NCBI RefSeq assembly: GCF_022539505.1
Contig: NC_061514.1
Span: forward strand, 253,444,124-253,508,123
From: Lolium rigidum
Lineage: Eukaryota; Streptophyta; Magnoliopsida; Poales; Poaceae
Reading direction: 5' to 3'
Length of the DNA: 64,000 nucleotides
Below the pieces are notes generated by a model. The model was not told the DNA's origin. It made no database searches and saw only the letters and a list, made by a program, of their open reading frames with translations. Position 1 is the first letter of the stretch. Every line of letters begins with the position of its first letter. This document shows positions 22,954-35,191 of this stretch, in pieces. The position numbers were made by a program, and so were the translations under genes.

Positions 22954-23748
22954 TTATCTCCCAAGAAGTGCTTTCTTTATAGCCATTAAGATGGGCTCGG
23001 TAATTTCAATGATGCACTCGCAAGAAATAAGAGTTGAAGCAAAAGAGAGCATCAAAAGCAAATAAGAAACACTTTTAAGTCTAACCCACTTCCTATGAAA
23101 AGGAATCTTGTAAATAAACAATTCATGTAAGCACAAAGCAACAAGCATAGAAAGGCAACACACGCGCAATTTCAAGATTCTCAACATAAAGAGGGGAAAC
23201 TTAATATTATTAAGATGCATATAATCATGTTTCCCTCTCTCATAATAACTTTCAGTAGCATCATGAACAAACTCAACAATATAACTATCACATAAAGCAT
23301 TTTTATTCACATGCATAAAAGTATCATTACTCTCCACATAAGCATAATCAATTTTATTAGTAATAGTGGGAGTAAAACTATCACAACCATCATTGTAATC
23401 ATCATAAATTGCAGGCATGGTATAATCATAATAAACTTGATCCTCCATAGTAGGTGGCACCAAAATACCACTATCATTATAATCATCATAAATGGGAGGC
23501 AAAGTATCATCAAAGAAAATTTTCTCCTCAAAACTTGGGGGACTAAAAATATCACAACCAGTTTCCCCAAGGTTAAATTCTTCCATAACATTAGCAATAA
23601 TAGTGTTCAAAGAGTTCATGCTAATAACATTGCTACAACTATTTTGCAAACAAAGTTCCATGGGTTTTTTAATTCTCTCTTCAAACACATCATGTCCTAA
23701 TTCAATATAAAGTTCATAAAGATCTCTAATTTTTTTGTTGTTTTCCAT
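22954..23748 (-). CDS. 264-aa ORF of unknown function in G1
   Basis: An uninterrupted frame from ATG 23748 to the stop at 22954, starting about 150 bp after the primer site, where gag would normally be. Residues 1-55 are charged and start MENNKKIRDLYELYIELGHD. Residues about 70-130 are very acidic and aromatic and contain a tandem motif (PPIYDDYNDSG, then PAIYDDYNDG, roughly 36 residues apart). The C-terminal third has two hydrophobic stretches (about residues 185-215 and 228-248) that could be membrane segments, ending in a short basic tail. There is no zinc knuckle, no DTG or DSG protease motif and no polymerase motif. That the frame is open in a high-copy repeat is notable. Function is unknown; env-like or regulatory roles are guesses. 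Confidence 0.6.
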   Translation of the reverse strand: MENNKKIRDLYELYIELGHDVFEERIKKPMELCLQNSCSNVISMNSLNTIIANVMEEFNLGETGCDIFSPPSFEEKIFFDDTLPPIYDDYNDSGILVPPTMEDQVYYDYTMPAIYDDYNDGCDSFTPTITNKIDYAYVESNDTFMHVNKNALCDSYIVEFVHDATESYYERGKHDYMHLNNIKFPLFMLRILKLRVCCLSMLVALCLHELFIYKIPFHRKWVRLKSVSYLLLMLSFASTLISCECIIEITEPILMAIKKALLGR

Positions 23749-23894
23749 TAAGCCTAACTAATGAAAAATAAAAACAAGAAACAAAAAGATATAATTGCAG
23801 AATCTAAAGGAAATAGCTTCGAGCACTCACACACCGGCAACCATGCTAGGAAATAGCTTAGTAGTCGGAGGATGTGAATACCTTTTACCTTACC

Positions 23895-23912
23895 TCCCCG
23901 GCAACGGCGCCA
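23895..23912 (-). other. G1 primer-binding site (tRNA-Asp type)
   Basis: On the minus strand it reads TGGCGCCGTTGCCGGGGA, complementary to the 3' end of plant tRNA-Asp including CCA, ten bases inside the 5' LTR. This site is usual in Athila-group elements. Confidence 0.93.
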
Positions 23913-23922
23913 GGAAATAGCT

Positions 23923-25453
23923 TGATGTCTACGCACGCTTCTATTCCTGTAGACAGTGTTGGGCCTCCAAGAGCACAGGTTTGTAGAACAATGACGAAGT
24001 TTCCCTTAAGTGAATCACCCAAGGTTTATCGAACTCAGGGAGGTAGAGGTCAAAGATATCCCTCTCAAGCAACCCCGCAATTAAGATACAAGAAGTCTCT
24101 TGTGTCCCCAACACACCTAATACACTTGTCGGATGTATAGGTGCACTAGTTCGGCGAAGAGATAGTGAAATACAAGTAATATGGATGATTGTAAGTAGTA
24201 ATTGCAATCTGAAATAAAAATGGCAGCAAGCGAACATGTAGCAGAACTTATTGGAAACGGTGTTTCAATGCTTAGAAACAAGGCCTAGGGATCATACTTT
24301 CACTAGTGGACACTCTCAACAATGATCACATAACTGAATAAATAAATGCTAATCTCAAACACTCTCTTGTTGGATAATAAACACCATTCATTGTGTAGGG
24401 CTATAAGAGCACCCTCAAGCCGGGGTAAACAAGCACCCACAACTTCATAAAGGAATCACACACGATGCGCACACTGTCACCATCACACCGTGGAGAGTAA
24501 CTCCGGAGTTTATATTAAATTAACCTCTAGAGTGCATAATAGACCGTTGCAATTTAGACCGAGTACTAACATAGCATACACACTGTCACCAATAGCTATG
24601 AAAGGGGGAATAGATCACATCAATACTATCATAGTAATAGTCAACTTCATAATCTACAAGAGATTACGATCATAACCTACGCCAAGTACTACATGATGCA
24701 CACACTGTCAACTTTACATCATGAAGGAGGAATAGACTACTTTAATAACATCACTAGAGTAGCACATAGATTAATAGTGATACAAAGCTCATGATCACAT
24801 AAAGATCACACCATGGGAGAGAGAGATGAACCACATAGCTACCGGTAGAGCCCTTAGCCTCGGGGGAGAACTACTCCCTCCTCATCATGGGAGACAGCAA
24901 CGGCGATGAAGATGGCGGTGGTGTCGATGGAGATGACTTCCGGGGGCAATTCCCAGTACCGGCGGTGTGCCGGAACAGAGACTTTTGTCCCCCGAAACGG
25001 AGTTTCGCGATGGCGGCGGCGTCCCTGGAGTCTTTCTGGAATATGATTAATTGATCTCGGGTTTTCGCGTCGCGAGGGATTATATAGGCGAATGGGGAGC
25101 GTCGGTGGAGTCCCGAGGGGCCCACACCATAGGGTGGGGCGGCCCCCCTCCTGGCCGCGCCGGCTGATGGGGAGGAGGCCCTGGGCCTCTTCTGGCCTGG
25201 CCCTTCCGGCTCCGTGAGTCTTCTGGCGAAATAGAATTTCTGTGATTTTTCTGGATTTTTCCGAGCACTTTGGCTTTTGGGCCTTTTCTGCAATAAACAG
25301 ACATAATAAACAGAAACTGCCACTGTGGCATCTTGTTAATAGGTTAGTCCAATAAATGCCATAATATGATATAAAGTGCATATAAAACATGTAACAATTG
25401 GTATAATATAAGCATGGAACATCATAAATTATAGATACGTTTGAGACGTATCA
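23923..25453 (-). repeat. 5' LTR of G1
   Basis: On the minus strand it starts TGATACGTCTCAAACGTATC at 25453 and ends TAGACATCA at 23923. It is near-identical to the 3' LTR, with scattered substitutions. Confidence 0.94.
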
Positions 25454-25458
25454 GACAC

Positions 25459-27629
25459 CAATCAATCCGATGACAAAAATGCAAAGTTCTCGATAAAAAA
25501 AAAACTAGCTAGGTGAATCCAGATGAAGATCACGTTGCCACCCATGTTGGAAAAAACTATCCCTCGCCGTATCCTCAAACCGTGAAGACACCTTCGTAAA
25601 GAGGTCTCGATGCTCCATCCGCTGAAGAGGCACCCATGAGCGAAGCGTAGCTGTGCACTAGTATTTGACCTGCATAAGAGATGAAAAAACATTATTAAAA
25701 ATCTTGTCATTTCTACATAGCCAGAGCAACCAAATAATGGCAATCGCTTCCATCCTAATAAGACGCTTAAACCTAGCAGCCACACCATTGAGCCAATTGC
25801 CAAATATATTGGCAATACTACGCGGTGGGTGTAAGGTAGACCCTATTTGGACAGCTGGCCATATAGATCTAGCAAACTTACACTGAAAGAAGAAGTGTTT
25901 AATAGTCTCGTCTTGGTGACAGAATACACACTTTTTACTTCCATGCCAGTTGCGTTTGGCAAGACTATCTTTAGTGAGGATGACCCCACGACGAAGATAC
26001 CATGCAAACACTTTCGTTTTTAGCGGTATCTTCATCTTCCAAATTTTATAATTATTATCGACTGGAATATCAGGCTGAATCAAACCATTGTACATGGAAG
26101 CCACGGAGAATGAACCATTTTCGGTGAGGTTCCAGCGAAACACATCTGACCCTACGTCAATTGAACTAGTTCAAGACGTTGTAGAAATTCATGCCAGGAG
26201 ATTTGTCTAGGTCCGATGAGACTTCTTCTGAACGTCACATTCGGTGGGAAAGTTTCCAACACCTTAGCGATAGTATAACTTTTGTGGCACACAATATTGT
26301 ACAATGTCGGATATTGTTCTCGGAGCGTGGCATTACCAAGCCATTTATCCTCCCCTAAAACGAATTCCCGACCCATCCTTAATAGAGAAAGATCCATATG
26401 GAAAGAAATACTTCTTTGTATCCATAAGGCCTGCCCAAAAGTGTGAATCTCCTGGTTTTCAAAGAACCTGAGATAGAGCCTTTGAGCCAATATACTTTCT
26501 CTTGAGGAGTGTTTGCCAAACTCCCTCCTCGGTAAGTAGCTTAGAGAGCCATTTACCAAGTAAGGCCCTATTCTTGACCTGGAGATCTTGGATGCCAAGT
26601 CCTCCATGGTCTTTGGGGCGGCAAAGCACACTCCACTTATCCAATCGATATTTACGCTTCTCACTATCCCCTTGCCAGAAGAATCTAGATCGGAAATAAT
26701 CCAATCGTTTTAAGACACCTCTAGGTAGTTGGAAGAAAGTTATCATATACAGTACCATATTACTTAGTACCGCATTTATGAGAACTAATCTTCCTCCTGG
26801 GGATAGTAATTTGCCTTTCCAACTGCTTAATCTAATTTGTAGTCTTTCCTCGACCATTTTCCATTCGGCATTGGTTAGTCTCCGATAATGAATCGGAATA
26901 CCCAAGTACCTAATCGGAAATTGGCCTTGCCCACGACCAAACAACTCAACATAATATGTAACATTGTCTTGGGCCTCACCAAAACAAAACAACTCACTTT
27001 TATGGAAATTAATTTTTAGACCCGAAAGCTACTCAAATACTGAAAGAATTAACTTTAGATTTCGAGCCTTTTCGATGTCACGATCCTTAAAAAGAATTGT
27101 ATCGTTGGTATACTGAAGGATGGACAATCCTCCATCAACAAGATGAGGAATGACCCCTTCAATCTGGCCCTCTGACTTTGCACGCTCATTCATAACATCA
27201 AGCATATCCACCACTATATTAAATAGCACTGGCGATAATGGATCTCCCTGTCTTAACCCCTTCTTGGTATGAAAGTAGTTGCCCACGCCTTCATTTACTT
27301 TAATGGCTACACTCCCTCCCGAGACGAAACTATTGATCAACGCACACCACTCATCAGAGAAACTTTTCATTGTGAGAGTTTGTTGCAAGAAAGATCACTT
27401 AACATTATTATAGGCTTTTTCAAAGTCAATCTTTAAAATCACACCATTCAACTTCTTTCTATGAAATTCATGAACAGTTTTATGGAGGACTACAACCCCA
27501 TCGAGGATGTTCCGTCCTTGCATAAAAGCATTTTGTGAAGGCCTAATCACATGATCAGCCACCGTGTTTGAGCCGGATTGTGTCCGCCTTAGTGAATATT
27601 TTAAAGTTGACGTTAAGAAGACAAATAGG
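25459..27629 (-). pseudogene. LINE-A fragment 3: reverse transcriptase core and zf-RVT domain
   Basis: Minus-strand pieces of LINE ORF2 in several frames. In order: LNGVILKIDFEKAY (near 27430); GLRQGDPLSPVLFNIVVDM (near 27255); the catalytic box, which reads QYTNDTILF instead of the usual YADD (about 27100); a thumb/connection region to 26150; and a C-terminal zinc-binding zf-RVT region (25658-26143) with CVFCHQDETIKHFFFQC. It joins precisely to the piece at 50901-52136 if G2 and one ATAGG are removed (RPI then CLLNVNFKIFTKA). Frameshifts near 27025, 27390 and 26150 and the loss of the catalytic Asp make it inactive. Confidence 0.9.
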
Positions 27630-28176
27630 TGATGGCGTGTAAGACACATGTCCGTTGGGAACCCCAAGAGGAAGGTGTGATGCGTACAGTAGCAAGTTTT
27701 CCCTCAGTAAGAAACCAAGGTTTATCGAACCAGTAGGAGTCAAGAAGCACGTTGAAGGTTGATGGTGGCAGAGTGTAGTGCGGCGCAACACCAGGGATTC
27801 CGGCGCCAACGTGGAACCTGCACAAGACAATCAAAGTACTTTGCCCCAACGTAACAGTGAGGTTGTCAATCTCACCGGCTTGCTGTAAACAAAGGATTAA
27901 ACGTATTGTGTGGAAGATGATGATTGTTTGCGAAGAACAGTAAAGAACAATTGCGTAGATTGTATTTCGGATGTAAAGAATAGGACCGGGGTCCACAGTT
28001 CACTAGTGGTGTCTCTCCCATAAGATAAACGAGATGTTGGATGAACAAATTACAGTTGGGCAATTGAAAAATAAAGAAGGCATAACAATGCACATACATA
28101 TATCATGATGAGTACTATGAGATTCAATCAGGGCATTACGACAAAGTACATAGACCGCTATCCAGCATGCATCTAT
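27630..28176 (-). repeat. G2 3' LTR, distal part (split by Copia)
   Basis: Corresponds to 49292-49838 of the 5' LTR. It starts TGATGGCGTGTAAGACACAT on the plus strand and stops at TCTAT (28172-28176), where the Angela-type Copia begins. Its other part is 36978-38030. Confidence 0.93.
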
Positions 28177-29958
28177 TGAAGGAGATATGCCCTAGAGGCA
28201 ATAATAAAAGTGGTTATTATTTATATCTCTATGTTTATGATAAATGTTTATATGTCATGCTATAATTGTATTAACCGAAACATTAGTACATGTGTGATAT
28301 GTAGACAACAAGAAGTCCCTAGTATGCCTCTTAAACTAGCTTGTTGATTAATGGATGATTAGTTTCATAATCATGAACATTGGATGTTATTAATAACAAG
28401 GTTACATCATTGTATGAATGATGTAATGGACACACCCAATTAAGCGTAGCATAAGATCTCGTCATTAAGTTATTTGCTATAAGCTTTCGATACATAGTTA
28501 CCTAATCCTTATGACCATGAGATCATATAAATCACTTATACCGGAAATGTACTTTGATTACACCAAACACCACTGCGTAAATGGGTGGCTATAAAGGTGG
28601 GATTAAGTATCCGGAAAGTATGAGTTGAGGCATATGGATCAACAAGTGGGATTTGTCCATCCCGATGACTGGATAGATATACTCGGGCCCTCTCGGTGGA
28701 ATGTCGTCTAATGTCTTGCAAGCATATGAATGAGTTCATAAGAGACCACATACCACGGTACGAGTAAAGAGTACTTGTCGGAGACGAGGTTGAACAAGGT
28801 ATAGAGTGATACCGAAGATCAAACCTCGGACAAGTAAAATATCGCGAGACAAAGGGAATTGGTAATATATGTGAATGGTTCATTCGATCACTAAAGTCAT
28901 CGTTGAATATGTGGGAGCCATTATGGATCTCCAGATCCCGCTATTGGTTATTGGTCGGAGTGAGTACTCAACCATGTCCGCATAGTTCTCGAACCGTAGG
29001 GTGACACACTTAAAGTTGGATGTTGAAATGGTAGTTCTTGAATATGGAATGGAGTTGGTATATTTGTTCGGAGTCCGGATGTGATCCCGGACATCACGAG
29101 GAGTTCGGAATGGTCCGGAGAATAAGATTCATATATAGGATGTCATTTTATGTGAATAAAATGTCGCGGAAGGTTCTATGGAAGGTTCTAGAAGGTTCTA
29201 GAAAATTCCGGAAGAAACCACCAAGGAAGGTGGAGTCCACAAGGGACTCCACCTCCATGGCCGGCCAACCCTAGTGGGGGTGGAGTCCCAAGTGGACTCC
29301 ACCATAGGGGGCCGGCCACCCCCCACATGGGAGGTGGGAATCCCACCTTTGGGTGGGAGTCCTAGTTGGGCTAGGATTGCCCCTCCTATGGAAGGATTTG
29401 GTTCGGGTCTTATTCGAAGACTTGGACACCACCTCTTGGGATTCCACCTATATAATGAGGGACCAAGGGGAGGGGGCCGGCCACCCAAGAACCACCAAGG
29501 TGGCCGCACCCTTAGTGGCCGGCGCCCCCCTCTCCCCAAACCCTAGCCGCCCGCTCCTCCACATCCCGCATAGCTTAGCGAAGCTCCGCCGGACTTCTAC
29601 ACCACCACCGACACCACGCCGTCGTGCTGTCGGATTCAAGAGGAGCTACTACTTCCGCTGCCCGCCGGAACGGGGAGGTGGACGTCGTCTTCATCAACAA
29701 CCGAACGTGTGACCGAGTACGGAGGTGCTGCCCGTTCGTGGCGCCGGAACCGATCGTGATCAAGATCTTCTACGCGCTTTTGCAAGCGGCAAGTGAACGT
29801 CTACCGCAGCAACAAGAGCCTCATCTTGTAGGCTTTGGAATCTCTTCAAGGGTGAGACTCGATACCCCTCGTTGCTACCGTCTTCTAGATTGCATCTTGG
29901 CTTGGATTGCGTGTTCGCGGTAGGAAAATTTTTGTTTTCTATGCAACGTTATCCTACA
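28177..29958 (+). repeat. 5' LTR of the Angela-type Copia
   Basis: Starts TGAAGGAGATATGCCCTAGA and ends GTTATCCTACA. The TATA-like CACCTATATAATGAGG (about 29445) and the C-rich leader after it are the likely promoter region. Confidence 0.95.
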
Positions 29959-29961
29959 AAG

Positions 29962-29974
29962 TGGTATCGCAGCC
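29962..29974 (+). other. Primer-binding site, slightly decayed
   Basis: TGGTATCGCAGCC three bases after the LTR resembles the Copia tRNA-Met site TGGTATCAGAGCC with two changes. Confidence 0.8.
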
Positions 29975-31158
29975 GTGTCTATGCATAGATGGTTGCACGA
30001 GTAGAACACAATGGTTTGTGGGCGTTGATGCTCTTGTTATCTTTAGTTGAGTACTTTGCATCTTTATGGCATAGTGGGATGAAGCGGCTCGGACTAACTT
30101 TACATGACCGCGTTCATGAGACTTGTTCCTCGTTCGACATGCAACTTGTATTGCATAAGAGGCTTTGCGGGTGTCTCGTCTCTCCTACTATAGTAAAGAT
30201 TCAATTTACTCTTCTATTGACAACATTAGTATCAACGTTGTGGTTCATGTTCGTAGGTAGATTAGATCTATATCGAAAACCCTAAACCACGTAAAATATG
30301 CAAACCAAATTAGAGAGCGTCTAACTTGTTTTTGCAGGGGTTTGGTGATGTGATATGGCCATAATGTGATGATGAATATGTATGAGATGATCATTATTGT
30401 ATTGTGGCAACCGGCAGGAGCCTTATGGTTGTCTTTAAATTTCATGTTGAGTAGTATTTCAAAGTAGTTGTAATAGTTGCTACATGGAGGACAATCATGA
30501 AGACGGCGCCATTGACCTTGGTGCTTCGCCGACGATGATGGAGATCATGCCCGAAGATGATGGAGATCATGTCCGTGCTTTGGAGATGAAGATCAAAGGC
30601 GCAAAGACAAAAGGGCCATATCATATCACATATGAACTGCATGTGATGTTAATCCTTTTATGCATCTTATTTTGCTTAGATCGCGACGGTAGCATTATAA
30701 GATGATCCCTCACTAAAATCTCAAGATAATAAAGTGTTCATCCTTAGTAGCACCGTTGCCAAGACTTGTCGTTTCGAAGCATCTCGTGATGATCGGGTGT
30801 GATAGAATCAACAAGTGCATACAACGGGTGCAAGCCGCTTTGCACATGCGGATACTAAGGTGGCCTTGACGAGCCTAGCATGTACAGACATGGTCTCGGA
30901 ACACGTGATACCGAAAGGTAGAGCATGAATCATATGATTGATATGATGAACACTTTGAGTGTTCGCCATTGAAATTACACCTTGTCTCGTGATGATCGGA
31001 CTATGGTGTAGTGGATTTGGTTCATGTGATCACTAAGACAATGCGAGGGATATTGTTTTGAGTGGGAGTTCACCTAGATTTTTAATTATATTGAATTAAA
31101 ATTTGAACTCAATTTGTCATAAACTTAGTCTAAACTATTGCAAATATATGTTGTAGAG

Positions 31159-34100
31159 ATGGCGTCCCCAATCAATTTTAACCAGTTCCTAGAGAAAGAA
31201 AAGCTTAAGAGCAACGGTAGCAACTTCACCGACCGGTTCCGTCATGTGAGGATCTTCCTCTCGGCGGAAATCTGCAATATGTGCTTGATGCACCGCTAGG
31301 TGACCCTCCTGCGTAAACTGAAACCGATGAAGTAAAAGCTGTTTACGAGACTCGAAAACTCGGTACTCTCAAGTTCGGTGTGCCATCCCGTGCGAGTCCG
31401 GAATCCGATCTTCAAAAACGTTTTGAGCACCACGATCCTCATGAGTTGATGAAAGAGTTGAAGACTATTTTCGAGACTCATGCGGCCGTGGAATGCTATG
31501 AAGCATCGAAACATTTCTTCAGCTGTATGATGGAAGAAGGCAGCTCCATTAGTGAGCACATGCTCGCCATGACCGGGCATGCGAAGAAACTCAGTGACTT
31601 GGGAATAGTGATTCCTAACAGACCGGGGATTAATCGTGTCCTTCAATCACCGCCACCAAGTTACAAGAACTTTGTGATGAACTACAATATGCAGAACATG
31701 AACAAGGAGTTACCTCGAACTCTTTGGCATGCTAAAAGCTGCTGAGATTGAGATCAAGAAAGAGCACCAAGTGTTGATGGTCAACAAGACCACTAGTTTC
31801 AAGAAACAGGGCAAGTCTAAGGGAAAATTCAAGAAGGGTGGCAAGAAAGCTGCCACGCCTCCTATGAAACCTAAGAACGGCCCTAAGCCTGATGCTGAGT
31901 GCTATTACTGCAAGGAGAAGGGACACTGGAAGCGTAATTGCTCCAAGTATATGGCTGATCTGAAGAGCGGCCTTGTCAAGAAGAAGAAAGAAGGTATATC
32001 TGATATACATGTTATAGATGTTTATCTCACTGGGTTCTCGTTCTAGTACTCGGGTATTTGATACTCGGTTCGGTTGCTCATATTTGTAACTCGAAACAGG
32101 AACTAAAAAAATAAACGAAGACTACCGAAAGATGAAGTGACAATGCGCGTTGGAAATGGATCCAAAGTCGATGTGATCGCTGTCGGCACACTTCCTCTAC
32201 ATCTACCTTCGGGATTAGTTTTAAGCCTAAATAATTGTTATTTTGTACCCGCGTTGAGCATGAACATTATATCTGGATCTTGTTTAATGCAAGACGGTTA
32301 TTCATTCAAGTCTGAGAATAATGGTTGTTCTATTTTTATGAATAATATCTTTTTATGGTCAAGCACCACAAAAGAATGGCTTATTTCTGTTAGATCTCGA
32401 TAGTAGTGATACGCATATACATAACATTGATGCTAAGCGAATTAAATTGAATGATAATTCTACTTATATGTGGCACTGTCGTCTTGGTCATATTGGAGTG
32501 AAGCGCATGAAGAAACTCCATACCGATGGATTACTTGAATCACTTGACTTTGAGTCACTTGATAGATGCGAAGCATGTCTAATGGGAAAAATGACTAAGA
32601 CTCCATTTTCTCGGTATGATGGAGCGAGCTACCGACTTATTGGAAATCATACATACCGATGTGTGCGGACCAATGAGTGTAGCATCGCGCGGTGGTTATC
32701 GTTATGTTCTAACCTTCACAGATGATCCGAGTAGATATGGGTATATCTATTTCATGAAACATAAATCCGAAACTTTCGAGAAGTTTAAGGAATTTCAAAG
32801 TGAAGTAGAAAATCAACGTAACAAGAAGATAAAATTTCTACGATCTGATCGTGGAGGGGAATATCCGAGTTATGAGTTTGGCATGCATTTAAAGAAATGC
32901 GGAATACTTTCACAATTGACACCGCCGGGAACACCACAACGAAACGGTGTATCCGAACGTCGTAATCGAACTCTCTTAGATATGGTTCGTTCTATGATGT
33001 CTCTTACTGATTTGCCATTATCATTTTGGAGTTATGCATTAGAGACAGCCGCATTCACTTTAAATAGAGCACCATCAAAATCCGTAGAAACGACACCGTA
33101 TGAATTATGGTTTAATAAGAAACCTAAGTCTGTCGTTCTCGAAAGTTTGGGGTTGCGAAGCCTATGTAAAGAAGTTACAACCGGACAAGCTAGAACCCAA
33201 AGCGGAGAAATGCGTCTTCATAGGATACCCTAAGGAAACTATAGGGTATACTTTCTATCACAAATCCGAAGGCAAAATATTTGTTGCAAAGAACGGAACC
33301 TTTCTTGAGAAAGAATTTCTCACTAAAGAAGTGACTCGGAAGAAAAGTAGAACTCGATGAGATTAATGAATCTATACTCGTTGATCGAGTAGCGCAAGCA
33401 TCGGAAGTTGTACCTATACCGCCTACACCGGCAACGAGAGGAAGCTAATGATAATGATCATGAAACTTCGAACGAGGAAACTATCGAACCTCGCAGATCG
33501 ACAAGGGAACGTGCCACTCCTGATTGGTATGATCCTTGTCTAAATGTCATGATTGTGGATAACAATGATGAGGACCCTGCGACGTATGAAGAAGCAATGA
33601 TGAGCCCAGATTCCAACAAATGGCAAGAAGCCATGAAATCCGAAATGGGATCCATGTATGATAACAAAGTATGGACTTTGGTAGACTTACCCGATAGCCG
33701 AAAGGCTCGTCGAGAATAAATGGATCTTCAAGAGAAAAACAGATGCCGATGGTAATATTACTCGTCTATAAAGCTCGACTTGTCGCAAAGGGTTTCCGAC
33801 AAATTCAAGGAGTTGACTACGATGAGACTTTCTCACCTGTAGCGAAGCTAAAATCTGTGAGGATTTTGTTAGCAATAGCTGCATTTTTCGATTATGAGAT
33901 TTGGCAGTTGGATGTCAAAACGGCGTTCCTTAATGGAGACATTGAGGAAGAGTTGTATATGGTACAACCCAAAGGTTTTGTCGATCCTAAAAATGCTGAC
34001 AAAGTATGCAAACTTCAGCGTTCAATCTATGGACCGAAGCAAGCATCAAGAAGTTGGAACCGACGCTTTGATAAGGTGATCAAAGACTTTGGGTTTATAC

Positions 34101-35158
34101 AAGTGTCATGGAGAGGCCTCGTATTTACAAGAAAGTGAGTGGGAGCTCAGTAGCATTCCCGATATTATATGTAGATGACATATTATTAATTGGGAATGAT
34201 ATAGAACTATTAAGCAAGTGTAAAAGGTTATTTGAATAATAGTTTTTCAATGAAAGACCTTGGTGAAGCATCGTATATATTAGGCATCAAGATTTATAGA
34301 GATAGATCAAGACGCCTAATAGGGCTATCGCAGAGTACATATCCGGACAAGATTCTAAAGAAATTTAGAATGGACGAAAGTAAGAAAGGGTTCTTACCTA
34401 TGTTACCAGTGCAAGGTCTTGAGTAAGACTCAAGGACCGGCTACGGCAGAAGAAAGAGAAAGGATGAGTAATATCCCCTATGCCTCGGCGATGAGGATCT
34501 ATCATGTATGCCATGCTATGTACTAGACCGGATATAGCACATGCTCGTTAGTTTGACTAGCAGATATCAAAGTGATCCAGGAATGGAACACTGGACAGCG
34601 GTCAAGAATATCCTAAAGTACTTGAAAAGAACTAAGGATATGTTTCTTTGTTATGGAGGTGACCAAGAGCTCGTTGTAAATGGTTACACCGATGCAAGTT
34701 GGAACACTGATCCCGATGACTCTAAGTCACAGTCCGGGTACGTGTTTATATTGAATGGTGCTGCAGTAAGTCTGGGCAAGCTCGAAGCAAAGTGCACGGT
34801 GGCGAAGTCTTCAACGGAATCGAGTACATAGCGGCTTCCGGAGGCTTCATCGAAGCGGTATGGATGAAGAGGTTCATTGTAGAGCTCGGTGTGGTTCCTA
34901 GTGCATTGGACCCATTAATCATTTACTCGTGATAACATGGGTGCCATCGCCAATGCACAAGAGCCAAGGTCACACAAGAGGCTGAAGCATATCAAGCTGC
35001 GTTACCACTCGATTCGCGAGTACATCGAAGATGGAGAAGTAAAGATTTGCAAAGTACACACTGATCTGAATGTAGCAGATCCGTTGACTAAAGCTCTCCC
35101 TAGGGCAAAGCATGACCAACACCAGAATGCCATGGGTGTTAGGTATATTACAATGTAA
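31159..35158 (+). pseudogene. Gag-Pol of the Angela-type Copia, multiply frameshifted
   Basis: The start MASPINFNQFLEKEKLKSN at 31159 is the usual gag N-terminus of this clade. Reading then shifts frame at least ten times. Visible pieces: HAAVECYEASKHFFSCMMEE (near 31490); zinc knuckle CYYCKEKGHWKRNC (near 31900); integrase MWHCRLGHIG (32470) to HTDVCGPMS, RSDRGGEYPS and NGVSERRNR (near 32950); reverse transcriptase DETFSPVAK (33820), QLDVKTAFLNGD (33905) and YVDD (34168-34179); RNase H GYTDASW (34690) and a C-terminal DPLTKALPRAKH that stops at 35156-35158. All domains are present in order, so the defects are small indels rather than deletions. Whether they are biological or consensus errors is discussed in the findings. 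Confidence 0.93.
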
Positions 35159-35191
35159 TCTAGATTATTGACTCTAGTGCAAGTGGGAGAC

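Larger units (their letters stand above)
18862..25453 (-). mobile_element. Gypsy element G1: Athila-like, nonautonomous
   Basis: Complete 6592-bp element in minus orientation with the 5-bp duplication GACAC at 18857-18861 and 25454-25458. LTRs of about 1.53 kb are nearly identical. The primer site matches tRNA-Asp. The 3.5-kb interior holds one 264-codon ORF next to the primer site and about 2.5 kb of noncoding DNA. There is no recognisable gag, protease, reverse transcriptase or integrase, so it must have moved with proteins from another element. It is inserted in the 3' part of LINE-A. The tRNA-Asp site and LTR type suggest the Athila/Sabrina group; the family name is an inference. Confidence 0.93.

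Noticed and set aside
23307..23710. Ile/Asn/Thr-rich frames antisense to the G1 ORF
   Set aside because: Low-complexity complement of the acidic repeat region in the 264-aa ORF.
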